Part shown: piece by piece, positions 42,320 to 51,424 of the stretch
Layout: each line of letters opens with the position of its first letter
Numbering within the stretch: position 1 is the stretch's first letter
Assembly: GCA_937949945.1 (NCBI GenBank)
Contig: CALFEQ010000054.1
Coordinates: forward strand, 124,001 to 188,000
Length of the DNA stretch: 64,000 bases
Origin: an uncultured Myxococcales bacterium
GTDB lineage: Bacteria > Myxococcota_A > Polyangia > Polyangiales > Polyangiaceae
Direction of reading: 5' to 3'
Made by a program: the position numbers and the translations under genes
Notes under the pieces: model-generated
Seen by the model: the letters and a program-made list of their open reading frames with translations, nothing else
The model's database searches: none
What the model was told of the DNA's origin: nothing

Positions 42320-42573
42320 TGCGATGACCGTGCCGGCGCGAAATCGCCCGGATCTGCGCGAGCTCTCACGGTCGAGCCTGCAATCTCCGACATCTTGGCG
42401 TTCGAAGAGGCCTTCACGAGCGCAGCCGATGACAAGGTGTCAACGCGAGGTCGCACCGCGGGTGTGGCCCGCGGTTGACCCAAATCGACCCAATCCGAAC
42501 GACCGAGCGGCATCCGGATCGTCCCGGTCGGTGGTTGGTTTCGCCGACACGTCGCGGTAGAAGCGCCGGCGTG

Positions 42574-44499
42574 ATGCGTCGCCTCGTGAATTCTTTCGCT
42601 CCCGTCGTCGCATTCGCTCTCGCCGCCGCTTGTGGCGGTCAGCCCCCGCCTGCCGCGCCGTGCCCGAAGTGTCCGGAGCCGGTGACCGAAGCGCCGGTCG
42701 CTGCGCAGGCGCACGTTCCGACGCCCGACGAGGCGAGGAAGTTCATCGCGGAGGTCGACAAGGAGCTCCGGAGGCTCTGGGTCGCGCGTGACCAAGCGGC
42801 GTGGGTGAACCAGAACTTCATCACCGAGGACACCCAGGCGCTCGTCACCGCGGGAGAGGAGGCGACCGCCGCGTACGTCGCGGACGCCATCCAGCGGGCG
42901 CGTCGATTCGAGGGCGTGCCGGGGCTCGATCCGGTGACGGCGCGCCAGCTCATGCTCCTCAAGCTCGCGCAGCTCGTGCCCGCGCCCACGAACCCGGAGG
43001 AGCGTCGCGAGCTCGCCGAGGCGCAGGCGAAGCTGATCGCGATGTACGGCAAGGGCGAGTACTGCCCGCCGGCCGGCTCGCCGCTCGCGAAGGCGGCCGC
43101 GAAAGGCGGCAAGGCCGACGCCGAGAAGAAGTGCCTCAAGCTCGACGACCTGTCGCGCATCCTCAAGAAGTCGCGCAACTACGACGAGCTCGTCGAGGCG
43201 TGGACCGGCTGGCACGCGATCGCGCCGCCGATGAAGGACACGTACGCGCGCTACGTGGAGCTCGGGAACAAGGGCGCGAAGGAGATCGGCTTCGCGGACA
43301 TGGGCGCGCTCTGGCGATCCGCCTACGACATGTCCCCCGAGGAGTTCGAGGCCGACATCGAGCGCCTCTGGCAGGACGTCAAGCCGCTCTACGACGACCT
43401 CCACTGCTACGTGCGCAAGAAGCTGCGCGCGAAGTACGGCAAGGAGAAGGTTCCGGAGAAGGGACCGATCCCGGCCCACCTGCTCGGCAACATGTGGGCG
43501 CAGCAGTGGGACGGCATCTACGACCTCGTCGAGCCGTACCCGGGTCAGGGATCGCTCGACGTCGACAAGAAGCTCGTCGCGAAGAAGTACGACGCGAAGA
43601 AGATGGTCGAGCTCGGTGAGAAGTTCTTCACCTCGCTCGGCCTCGATCCGCTGCCGAAGACGTTCTGGGAGCGCTCGCTCTTCACGCGACCGAAGGATCG
43701 CGAGGTCGTCTGCCACGCGAGCGCATGGGACGTCGGCTGGAACGACGACCTGCGCATCAAGATGTGCATCGAGCCGACGGAGGAGGATCTCGTCACGATC
43801 CACCACGAGCTCGGGCACAACTACTACTTCCACTACTACAACAAGCTGCCGATCCTCTTTCAGCAGGGCGCGAACGACGGCTTCCACGAGGGCATCGGCG
43901 ACACCCTCGCGCTGTCCGTCACGCCGGAGTACCTGAAGAACCTCGGTCTGCTCGACACGCTGCCGAAGGGCGACAAGGGGCGCATCAACTTCCAGATGAA
44001 GATGGCGCTCGACAAGATCGCCTTTCTCCCGTTCGGCCTCTTGATCGACAAGTGGCGATGGGACGTGTTCTCCGGCAAGACGCCGAAGGACAAGTACAAC
44101 GAGGCGTGGTGGGCGCTCCGTACGAAGTACCAGGGCGTTGCGCCGCCGACGCCGCGCAGCGAGGCCGACTTCGATCCCGGCGCGAAGTACCACATCCCCG
44201 GATCGACCCCGTACATCCGGTACTTCCTCGCGCGCATCTATCAGTTCCAGTTCCACCGCGCGCTCTGCAAGGCGGCCGGTCACAACGGCCCGCTCGATGC
44301 GTGCAGCATCTACGGCAACAAGGAAGCGGGCGCGAAGTTGAAGGCGATGCTCGAGCTGGGACAGAGCAAGCCCTGGCCCGAGGCGCTCGCCGTGCTCTCC
44401 GGCGAGACGAAGGCGGATGCGTCCGCGCTCGTCGAGTACTTCGAGCCGCTCCGCGCGTGGCTCAAGGACCAGAACAAGGGAGAGCAGTGCGGCTGGTGA
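42574..44499 (+). CDS. Peptidase family M2 (angiotensin-converting-enzyme-like) lipoprotein
   Basis: This is a lipoprotein of 641 residues (lipobox FALAAACGG). The zinc site is complete: HHELGH at 410-415 (zinc ligands H411 and H415, catalytic E412) and the third ligand E439 in HEGIGD. The spacing of 24 residues from the second His to the Glu is the same as in ACE. The sequence is helical throughout with WHAIAPPMKDTYARYVELGN and similar blocks of the M2 family. It should be a dipeptidyl carboxypeptidase acting in the periplasm or at the outer surface. An upstream in-frame TTG at 42475 is unlikely. Two internal Cys pairs may be disulfides. Confidence 0.93.
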   Translation: MRRLVNSFAPVVAFALAAACGGQPPPAAPCPKCPEPVTEAPVAAQAHVPTPDEARKFIAEVDKELRRLWVARDQAAWVNQNFITEDTQALVTAGEEATAAYVADAIQRARRFEGVPGLDPVTARQLMLLKLAQLVPAPTNPEERRELAEAQAKLIAMYGKGEYCPPAGSPLAKAAAKGGKADAEKKCLKLDDLSRILKKSRNYDELVEAWTGWHAIAPPMKDTYARYVELGNKGAKEIGFADMGALWRSAYDMSPEEFEADIERLWQDVKPLYDDLHCYVRKKLRAKYGKEKVPEKGPIPAHLLGNMWAQQWDGIYDLVEPYPGQGSLDVDKKLVAKKYDAKKMVELGEKFFTSLGLDPLPKTFWERSLFTRPKDREVVCHASAWDVGWNDDLRIKMCIEPTEEDLVTIHHELGHNYYFHYYNKLPILFQQGANDGFHEGIGDTLALSVTPEYLKNLGLLDTLPKGDKGRINFQMKMALDKIAFLPFGLLIDKWRWDVFSGKTPKDKYNEAWWALRTKYQGVAPPTPRSEADFDPGAKYHIPGSTPYIRYFLARIYQFQFHRALCKAAGHNGPLDACSIYGNKEAGAKLKAMLELGQSKPWPEALAVLSGETKADASALVEYFEPLRAWLKDQNKGEQCGW

Positions 44500-44537
44500 C
44501 GTGCGTCGACACGTTCGGCGCGCGTCGCTGAGAAGCG

Positions 44538-44574
44538 GCGCCCCGCGCGCGCTCACGCTCTCGAGGCGGGGCGC
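44538..44574 (+). terminator. Candidate terminator hairpin after the M2 peptidase
   Basis: GCGCCCCGC (44538-44546) pairs perfectly with GCGGGGCGC (44566-44574), loop 19 nt; a short GTATTTGT lies just beyond. The remaining spacer to 44906 contains only chance open frames. Confidence 0.5.
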
Positions 44575-44893
44575 GCGCGTCGGTATTTGTGCGTGACCGG
44601 CGCGGCGGGTTGGATCCTTCGATCCACCCTGCTCGCACGACTTGGGGTGGAGAGCCCGCGTGCGTGGTCGCGCGCCCACAGCGACGCGCGTCGACGCTCA
44701 TGCTCGTCACGCGCGCTCACGTGCGTACGAAACGCGTCGACGTGCGCGGCTCGAGAACGCGCGTGCGCATGGCGTGCGCATGGATCGAGCCCGCCACGTC
44801 GCGTCCGCGGAGGACGAAAAGTTCCGCCCGATTTCGACTGCGTTTTCCGAGAGAAAACGAATGGCGCGACCTTTCCTCTCGTCGTTCGTCCGC

Positions 44894-44899
44894 TATCTT
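44894..44899 (+). promoter_or_regulatory. Candidate -10 element (TATCTT), 7 nt from a kinase GTG
   Basis: TATCTT, seven bases, then GTG of the Ser/Thr kinase gene. No strong -35 is seen. Confidence 0.4.
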
Positions 44900-44906
44900 G
44901 TGAAAG

Positions 44907-46367
44907 GTGGCTGAGCTCGCCCCGTTCCGAGGAACGCAGTTACCCGTGAACGTCGGCGACGTGGTCGACAAGTACCGCGTCGAGCGCGTCGTGGGCGTCG
45001 GTGCCATGGGCCTCGTGGTGGCTGCGCGCCACACGACGCTCGATCAAGTCGTCGCGATCAAGTTCCTCGTCGAGCACGGCTTCGGATCGAAGGAGGAGTC
45101 GATCGCGCGCTTCCTCAACGAGGCTCGCGCCGCTGCTCGGATCGACTCCGACTACGTGTGTCGCGTCTCGGACGTCGCGATGCTCGCGAGCGGCGTCCCG
45201 TACATGGTGATGGAGTACCTCGACGGCAACGACCTCGAGGAGGAGCTGGAAGCGCGCGGTCGGCTCGAGATCGTCGAGGCGGTCGATTACGTGCTCCAAG
45301 CGCTCGACGCCATCGCCGCCGCGCACCAGCTCGGCATCGTGCATCGGGACCTGAAGCCTGCGAACCTGTTCCTCGCGCGCAGGCCCGATGGATCGCGGCG
45401 TGTGAAGGTCCTCGACTTCGGGATCTCGAAGACGACGAACACGTCGGCGACGCGGTCGCAGCGCCGGCAGATCAAGAGGCTCACGAAGGAGACGCGCAGC
45501 CTCGGGACGCCGGCGTACATGGCGCCGGAGCAGGTCACGGATCCGATGCACGTCGACCATCGCGTCGACATCTGGGCGCTCGGCGCGATCCTCTACGAGC
45601 TCCTCACGGGACGGATGGCGTTCGCCGGGGACACCGTGAAGGAGGTGCTCGATCGCGTGGTCTCCGAGGACCCGTGTCCGATCCAGGCGCTCCGTCCGGA
45701 CGTCCCGCACGCCCTCGTCGCCGCCATCTCGCGCGCGCTCACGCGTGACCGCGAGCAGCGTTGGCAGAGCGCCGCGATGTTCGCACGAGCGCTCGCGCCC
45801 TTCGGATCGATCGGCGTCCTCGGTGGGCTGACGAACGTCACGCGCGAGGTGGGATCGCTCTCGTCGATCTCGCCGTTGGGCGTGGCGACGCCCGCGTCGA
45901 GCATGGTGCCCGTCGCGCCGACGGACGTCGAGGTGACGGAGCCGGAGGGGACCGACCTCAGCTACTACGTGGCGCAAGACTGGGCCGCGCTGCAGAAGCG
46001 CAAGCGCCGCGCGAGCACCGCGGTGCTCGGTATGGGCGCCGCCTTCTTCCTCGCCGCCACGGCCGCTTTGCTCGCGTACCGTGTCGCGCAGCCGCGGCCG
46101 GTCGCGGCGCGCGAGGTGTCTGCGGTCGCCGCCGTGGTCGCTCCTTCCGAGCAGCCGGCCAAGACCGCTTCTGCGCCGCCGCCCGCCGTGTCGGCGCTGC
46201 CGCCCGCGACGCCGTCCGTCACGGTGTCCGCCGCCACTGCGTCCGCCGTCCCCGAGCCCGCGCCGCCCCCGACGGGAAAGCAGAAGGCATACGTGCAACC
46301 TGCAAAGAAATACGTGCATGGTGCACCGAAGCGCCCCGCTCGTCCGCGCGCTCCGACGAAACGCTGA
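44907..46367 (+). CDS. Ser/Thr protein kinase, membrane-anchored
   Basis: This protein has 486 residues. The kinase domain (about 22-290) is complete: glycine loop GVGAMGLV, ATP lysine in VAIKFL, catalytic loop HRDLKPANL, DFG in VLDFGIS, activation segment ending GTPAYMAPEQ. A TM helix (about 371-395, VLGMGAAFFLAATAALLAY) follows a linker; the outside part is Ala/Pro/Val-rich and ends in a basic tail (KRPARPRAPTKR), so it has no clear sensor domain. The start is GTG. It is one of two similar kinases that flank the PGYGQP-repeat protein. Confidence 0.95.
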   Translation: MAELAPFRGTQLPVNVGDVVDKYRVERVVGVGAMGLVVAARHTTLDQVVAIKFLVEHGFGSKEESIARFLNEARAAARIDSDYVCRVSDVAMLASGVPYMVMEYLDGNDLEEELEARGRLEIVEAVDYVLQALDAIAAAHQLGIVHRDLKPANLFLARRPDGSRRVKVLDFGISKTTNTSATRSQRRQIKRLTKETRSLGTPAYMAPEQVTDPMHVDHRVDIWALGAILYELLTGRMAFAGDTVKEVLDRVVSEDPCPIQALRPDVPHALVAAISRALTRDREQRWQSAAMFARALAPFGSIGVLGGLTNVTREVGSLSSISPLGVATPASSMVPVAPTDVEVTEPEGTDLSYYVAQDWAALQKRKRRASTAVLGMGAAFFLAATAALLAYRVAQPRPVAAREVSAVAAVVAPSEQPAKTASAPPPAVSALPPATPSVTVSAATASAVPEPAPPPTGKQKAYVQPAKKYVHGAPKRPARPRAPTKR

Positions 46368-46530
46368 CCGGCTTCTCCGGGCCTCTCTTCGTGACGCCGG
46401 CACCGACGAACGGCGCCGCTCATAGAAGAGGTTTGATGGTAGAAGCCGCAATTTCCGTTGTGATCGTGCTGGTGGATGCGTTCGGCGATGTGCTCGCGAA
46501 CAAAAGGTGATCGCAATAGCGAAGCCAGCG

Positions 46531-46536
46531 TAAGAT
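46531..46536 (+). promoter_or_regulatory. Candidate -10 element (TAAGAT), 6 nt from ATG
   Basis: TAAGAT, six bases, then ATG of the repeat-rich membrane protein; no Shine-Dalgarno in between. Confidence 0.4.
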
Positions 46537-46542
46537 AGCCAC

Positions 46543-47499
46543 ATGAACCAACCCCCCGGTGGCAACTATCCCCCCGGCTATCCGCCTGGCGGCGGCTATC
46601 CCGGACAGCCTCAAGGCTTCGGTCAGCCGCAGCAGCCTGGATATGGTCAACCTGGTGCGCCGCAGCCTGGATATGGGCAGCCCGGTGCTCCGCAACAAGG
46701 CGGCTACGGTCAGCCGCAGGGCGGATTCGGGCAGCCGCAACCGGCTCCGCCGGGCTACGGTCAACCGCCCCAGCCGGGCGCGCCGCCTGGATATGGTCAG
46801 CCCCCGGGCGGACAGCCTGGGTACGGGCAGCCGGGCGCACAACCCGGCTTCGGCCAGCAGCAGCCCGGTTACGGTCAGCCTCCTGGGGGAGCGCCGGGAT
46901 ACGGCCAACCTCCGGGCGGGCAGCCCGGCTATGGTCAGCCGCCTGGCCAGCCTGGCTATGGTCAGCCGCCTGGCCAGCCTGGCTACGGTCAGCCGCCGCC
47001 CGCAGGCGGCTTCGGCGCCGCCGCTCAGGGCGCGTTCGGCGCGATGCAACAGGGCATGCAGGGCATGCCCGGCTTCGGCCAGGCGCCCGGGGGAGTGCGT
47101 CCGACGCAGCGCAACGCCGTCATGACGATGTTGATCCCGTTCGGGATCGGTTTCGTCGGCAACATCATCGCCACCATCCTCGTGATGGTCACCGAGGTCG
47201 CGGCCCTCGGTTACATCGGCAACCTGTTCGGCCTCGTCGCGTTCGTCATGGCGCTCATGTCCGTCATGAAGATGACGAACGAGCTGAAGAGCGTGACGGG
47301 GAACGCCGCCCTGGCCTGGTGGCCGTTCATCGTCCCCTTCTACAACTGGTACTGGATGTGGGTCGTCATCCCCGGGGAGATGGCGAAGGCCAAGCAGATG
47401 CGCGGAGTCCAGAAGCCGCCGCGCGGATTCATCGTCTACTTCTTCTTCTTCCTCTACGCGTTTGCCGCAGACCTGAACGACCTGGCAGGCGCTCCCTGA
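46543..47499 (+). CDS. PGYGQP-repeat membrane protein
   Basis: This protein has 318 residues. Residues 1-165 consist of Gly/Pro/Gln/Tyr-rich repeats, about a dozen copies of PGYGQP and variants, with no charged residues. Residues 195-318 form a membrane domain with about three to four hydrophobic helices (ILVMVTEVAALGYIGNLFGL, then WWPFIVPFYNWYWMW). Such domains resemble DUF4234-like membrane proteins. The repeat half probably stays disordered in the cytoplasm or forms a condensate-like tail; this is inference. It lies between two Ser/Thr kinase genes on the same strand. Confidence 0.82.
   Translation: MNQPPGGNYPPGYPPGGGYPGQPQGFGQPQQPGYGQPGAPQPGYGQPGAPQQGGYGQPQGGFGQPQPAPPGYGQPPQPGAPPGYGQPPGGQPGYGQPGAQPGFGQQQPGYGQPPGGAPGYGQPPGGQPGYGQPPGQPGYGQPPGQPGYGQPPPAGGFGAAAQGAFGAMQQGMQGMPGFGQAPGGVRPTQRNAVMTMLIPFGIGFVGNIIATILVMVTEVAALGYIGNLFGLVAFVMALMSVMKMTNELKSVTGNAALAWWPFIVPFYNWYWMWVVIPGEMAKAKQMRGVQKPPRGFIVYFFFFLYAFAADLNDLAGAP
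46630..47010 (+). repeat. In-frame tandem repeats coding for PGYGQP
   Basis: Period is mostly 18-27 bp, all multiples of three (for example GGCCAGCCTGGCTA occurs twice 27 bp apart near 46945-46985). Suitable for copy-number change by slippage without frameshift. Confidence 0.75.
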
Positions 47500-47566
47500 T
47501 CCTCGCGCGGCGACGCGCCGTCGTGCTTTGTGCACGCGCGCAAGCACCTGTTACGCTTGAACGGTC

Positions 47567-49186
47567 GTGACAGACGCCGCCGCGCCGCGGGCGGATTCCG
47601 ATCCGCTCATCATCGGCCGTTATGCACTGTTCGACGTGCTCGCGTCGGGCGGCATGGCGACGGTGCATCTCGGGCGTCTGCTCGGGTCGGTGGGCTTCGC
47701 GCGCACGGTCGCGATCAAGCGACTGCACACGCACTTCAGCAAGGATCAGGAGTTCGTCACGATGTTCATGGACGAGGCGCGCATCGTCGCGCGCATTCGC
47801 CATCCGAACGTCGTGCCGGTGGTCGACGTCATCGACTCGCCCGAGGGGCTGCTCCTCGTCATGGAGTACGTGCACGGCGAGTCGCTCTCGAGGCTGCTCC
47901 GCCAGTGCCGCGCCTCGAACACGGAGGCCCCGCTCAAGGTGGTGAGCGCCGTGATGCACGGCGCGCTGCTCGGCCTGCACGCGGCGCACGAGACCAAGGG
48001 CCCCGACGGAGAGCTGCTCGACGTCGTCCACCGTGACGTCTCGCCCCAGAACATCGTCGTCGGTGTCGACGGCGTCGCGCGCGTGCTCGACTTCGGCGTC
48101 GCGAAGGCCGCCGGCCGCGCGCAGGTGACGCGCGAGGGGCAGATCAAGGGCAAGCTGACGTACATGGCCCCGGAGCAGATCCGGGGAAAGGTCGATCGTC
48201 GCGCGGACGTGTTCGCGGCGGCGATCGTCCTCTGGGAGGCGCTCGCGGGGCGCCGGATGCACGAGGGCGCGAAGGACTACGACGTCGTCTCCCGCGTCAT
48301 GAAGGGCAACTTCGACCCTCCGAGCAAGTACCGGCCGGAGGTCCCTCCGGAGCTCGACGCCATCGTCCTCCGAGGACTCTCGGTGGACCCCGCGACCCGA
48401 TTCCAGACCGCCCGCGAGATGGCGGTCGAGCTCGAGCGGGTCGTCGGTCTCGCGTCTCCGAGCGACGTGGGCGAGTGGGTCGAGGAGCTCGCCCGCGACG
48501 TCCTCCGCGCGCGCGCCGAGAGGATCTCGGCGATGGAGCGGGCCTCGAGCAGCATCACGATCCCGAAGTCGACGCCGCCCCCGGCGATCGAGAGCGCGCA
48601 GCCGTCGTCTGCACGCCTCGCGGCGGCGCGCACGTCGGGCCAGCATCCGCCGTTCGGCTCGAACGGAGGCGAAGCCGCGGTCGGTGCGGTCGACGCGACC
48701 ATGCAGACGTCGACGCCGGCAGTCGCCGAGGTCCCGGCTGCGCGTACGCCGGACCCCCGCAGCGTCGGGGTGATGGTCGCGGTCGTGAGCTTCCTCGGAG
48801 CGCTCGCTGTCATCGGCGTCGTGCTCGGCGCCTGGGCGCTCCTCGAGCGCGGCGAGGGACCGGCGGCGTCGTCGGCCGCTGCGGCACCGCCCGCACCCAC
48901 GCCGCGCTCCGAGTCCAGCGCTGCGGCGAGACCCGCGCCGAGCGCTCCACCGGCGAGCGCCTCCGCGCCCGTGGCCGCTCCGTCGGCGTCGGTAGTATCC
49001 GAGCAGGGCAACGGGGCCGTCGCGTCGGCGACGGCATCGATCCAGCCGACGACGAAACCGCGTCCGACGCCGGCGCCGACGTTCCGACCGGCGAGCACGG
49101 CGGTCGCCGGGAAGAACGGCTGCAACCCGCCGTACATCGTCGACGAGGCGGGGCACCGCAAGTACAAGCGCGAGTGCTTGGACTGA
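47567..49186 (+). CDS. Ser/Thr protein kinase, membrane-anchored (HRDVSPQN type)
   Basis: This protein has 539 residues. The kinase domain (about 17-280) has SGGMATVHLG, ATP lysine in VAIKRL, catalytic loop HRDVSPQNIVV, DFG in VLDFGVA, and TYMAPEQIRG. HRDVSPQN is the form common in myxobacterial kinases. A linker with Ser/Pro-rich sequence leads to a TM helix (about 400-426) and an Ala/Pro-rich external stretch that ends with a Cys-containing motif (GKNGCNPPYIVDEAGHRKYKRE, quoted only in outline as residues 515-537). The final motif resembles a short conserved C-terminal tag of kinases in this group. The start is GTG; TACGCT lies nine bases upstream. Confidence 0.94.
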   Translation: MTDAAAPRADSDPLIIGRYALFDVLASGGMATVHLGRLLGSVGFARTVAIKRLHTHFSKDQEFVTMFMDEARIVARIRHPNVVPVVDVIDSPEGLLLVMEYVHGESLSRLLRQCRASNTEAPLKVVSAVMHGALLGLHAAHETKGPDGELLDVVHRDVSPQNIVVGVDGVARVLDFGVAKAAGRAQVTREGQIKGKLTYMAPEQIRGKVDRRADVFAAAIVLWEALAGRRMHEGAKDYDVVSRVMKGNFDPPSKYRPEVPPELDAIVLRGLSVDPATRFQTAREMAVELERVVGLASPSDVGEWVEELARDVLRARAERISAMERASSSITIPKSTPPPAIESAQPSSARLAAARTSGQHPPFGSNGGEAAVGAVDATMQTSTPAVAEVPAARTPDPRSVGVMVAVVSFLGALAVIGVVLGAWALLERGEGPAASSAAAAPPAPTPRSESSAAARPAPSAPPASASAPVAAPSASVVSEQGNGAVASATASIQPTTKPRPTPAPTFRPASTAVAGKNGCNPPYIVDEAGHRKYKRECLD

Positions 49187-49196
49187 GCGCCACACG

Positions 49197-50054
49197 TCAG
49201 GGCGCGACCGCCGCGAGCGCGCTCCGAGCGATCGCCCGCTGGAGCTGGACGTCGAGATCGAAGTCGAGCTCGGCCGAGAGCCTCGGGCCCTGGGCGAGGG
49301 CGATGGGACCGTCGAGATGTGCCGGCAGGTACGAGTACTCGATCCGGCGAGAGCTCGATGCTCGCACGTCGCCGGCGCAGACGACCCGGCGCTCGGTGAA
49401 GTCGTAGACGTACGCGCGCCCCTCGATCTCGCCGGGCTCGTACGTCCGCACGTTCGTGCGGACCGGACGCTTCATGGAGGTGGCGACCACCACGACGTCC
49501 TGCTTCAAGCGTGTCTTCGACTCGAGCGCGTTCGCGTAGAGGATGCCGTCCATCAGGCGGCCGCGATCGAGGTGCTCTTCGGCGCGCTGGACGTCGGCGA
49601 GCAGCGCGGCGATCGACGGGCTCGGCACGTCGTGGTCTCCGCGCGCGACGACGAGCAGCGGAAAAGCCTGCGAGCCTTGGACGAGACGGTTCGCCTCGGG
49701 CAACCGGACCGGGCACGGGCCCTCGGCGGGGAGCTCCGCGGTCTCCGACGCCGCGATGATTGCGGCGGCGAAGCGTGCCTGCTCCTCCGCCGCGCGTGCG
49801 CGTACGGCCGTGATCCGCTCGCGCGTCTGCGCGAGGCGAGCCGCGAGGAGCTTCTCCGCGGCCTCGTGCTTCACCGCCTTCGGAGGAGGGGACTCCAGCA
49901 GCGCGACGGCGGAGAGTGCCCCGATCACGGCGACCGTCGCGGTGACGACGAGGCGCGCGCGCAGCGCCCGCGCACGGAGGAGCGCTTCGTATTCATCCAC
50001 CGGATCGGGCGCCTCCGGCTCCGGCGGTGCGGCGATGCGATAGGGCGCGAGCAC
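49197..50054 (-). CDS. Hypothetical protein with one TM segment
   Basis: This protein has 285 residues. A single TM segment (about 30-50, LVVTATVAVIGALSAVALL) is followed by a helical coiled-coil-like region (about 60-105, rich in Ala, Glu and Arg) and then an alpha/beta domain with VRLPEANRLVQGSQAFPLLVV. No family recognised. The GTG at 50054 is chosen because TAAGTT lies eight bases upstream on the minus strand; the frame is open much further but crosses the divergent gene. It ends 10 bp from the kinase gene stop (convergent). Confidence 0.6.
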   Translation of the reverse strand: MLAPYRIAAPPEPEAPDPVDEYEALLRARALRARLVVTATVAVIGALSAVALLESPPPKAVKHEAAEKLLAARLAQTRERITAVRARAAEEQARFAAAIIAASETAELPAEGPCPVRLPEANRLVQGSQAFPLLVVARGDHDVPSPSIAALLADVQRAEEHLDRGRLMDGILYANALESKTRLKQDVVVVATSMKRPVRTNVRTYEPGEIEGRAYVYDFTERRVVCAGDVRASSSRRIEYSYLPAHLDGPIALAQGPRLSAELDFDLDVQLQRAIARSALAAVAP

Positions 50055-50146
50055 TACCTTCAAACTTAGTGCATCGGGCGGACAAAGCGACTCGACCGCG
50101 TGGCTCGGTAGGACGTTTCCCGGTGTAGGCCCTACACTCGTCGGCG

Positions 50147-51415
50147 ATGCCTTGGAGGACCGAGGACGAGGATCTGCTTCAGCGACTCGAGGACGAGGTG
50201 CTGACGGAGCGGCTGTTCGCGTTCCTCGTGTCGTCCGCTCCCGGCGCGACGCCTCCTCCCGCGCTGCCGGCGCGCGCGTCCGGGCTCGTCTCCGAGCTCC
50301 GGCGGCTGCCTTCCGGAGCGGAGGTCGTGTCCGCGGTGCTCGCGGGGCGCTCCGAAATCGAGGCGCTCGCCCGCTTCGTCGAGGCCGTACGCCTCGACGG
50401 CTGTCCACCTGCGCTGCTGCACCACCTCGCCCTCTTCTACGCGAAGGTCGCGGCTGCGCTCGAGCACGGAGCGCCGGAGGTCGCGGCGACCGCGTGGGTC
50501 AGGTCGCTCGCGGCGTGGCTGGCGCTGGCGGAGGAGCACGATTACCTCTCGCGGCTCGAGAACGCGGTGCTCGGCGACGCTGCGCGGCGGCCGCGTGGGC
50601 CGCAAGACATCGGGATCTCGCCCGAGCGCGTGCCCCTCGAGGTCCTCGCGGACTTGGCTCGACGCGCCGAGGCGGCCGCTCGCGACCTGACCCCGTCGGG
50701 GAAGGCCGCCCTCCTCGCGCTCTCGCGGACGGACGAAGCGGTGCGTCTCGCCGGCGCCTCGCCTGCGACGGCGAAACGAGTGCGCGCAGACGCGGAGCGA
50801 CGTCGCAACGGTGTCATCGAGGCCGCGCTCGGCGTCATCGGCGAGGCGCTCGACGACGCGAGCGCTCGCGGCGAGCTCGCGACCGCGGGACCCACCTTGC
50901 TTCCTCGCGCGATCGATGTCTGGGCATGGGCGTCCAAGGACGAGGCGGTCGAGCAGTTCGTCGTCGATCGCATCGACGACCTCGGCTGGGAGCTCTATCG
51001 CGCACGCGACTGGGAGGCGCTCCGCCGTCTGCTCGACCCGTTCCGGCCGATGTTCGACAGCCTGGCGGCGCGGATCGAGACCGATCCCTCGCGCATCGCC
51101 TATGCGGCGGGGTGCGCTCAGATGTTCGTCTTCCTCGCCGAGGTCGAGCCGGGGCTCGACCGGAAAATCGAGCTGGCCGAGAAGGCGGTCCGCATCTGTC
51201 CGACGCATCGGAACGGGCGCCTCGTGCTCGCGACGTTCCTTTGCGCGCGCGCGATGGACGCGCTGCGGACGATGACGTTCTTCACGCACAACAGCGAAAT
51301 CGAGCGTGCCGCAGCGCTCATCGAACGCGCCGAGTCGCTCAATCCGAGGGCGAGCGAGGTCGCGGCGGCAAAGGAGATTCTGGAGCGCGTGAAGCGCGCG
51401 CGGCACGGCGCGTGA
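50147..51415 (+). CDS. Hypothetical helical-repeat protein
   Basis: This protein has 422 residues, almost entirely alpha-helical, Ala/Leu/Arg-rich, with TPR-like repeats near the C-terminus (about 330-415, IELAEKAVRICPTHRNGRLV and AAALIERAESLNPRASEVAA). It has no signal peptide or TM segment. It might be a scaffold. TACACT lies eight bases before the ATG. It ends 9 bp from the convergent metallopeptidase-like gene. Confidence 0.7.
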   Translation: MPWRTEDEDLLQRLEDEVLTERLFAFLVSSAPGATPPPALPARASGLVSELRRLPSGAEVVSAVLAGRSEIEALARFVEAVRLDGCPPALLHHLALFYAKVAAALEHGAPEVAATAWVRSLAAWLALAEEHDYLSRLENAVLGDAARRPRGPQDIGISPERVPLEVLADLARRAEAAARDLTPSGKAALLALSRTDEAVRLAGASPATAKRVRADAERRRNGVIEAALGVIGEALDDASARGELATAGPTLLPRAIDVWAWASKDEAVEQFVVDRIDDLGWELYRARDWEALRRLLDPFRPMFDSLAARIETDPSRIAYAAGCAQMFVFLAEVEPGLDRKIELAEKAVRICPTHRNGRLVLATFLCARAMDALRTMTFFTHNSEIERAAALIERAESLNPRASEVAAAKEILERVKRARHGA

Positions 51416-51424
51416 TGGTGCAGG

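Noticed and set aside
42475..42573. TTG extension of the M2 peptidase
   Set aside because: It would bury the signal peptide and lipobox that begin at 42574.
44589..44903. Overlapping small frames in the spacer before the first kinase
   Set aside because: Three frames are open at once, with Arg/His-rich translations and no start signals.
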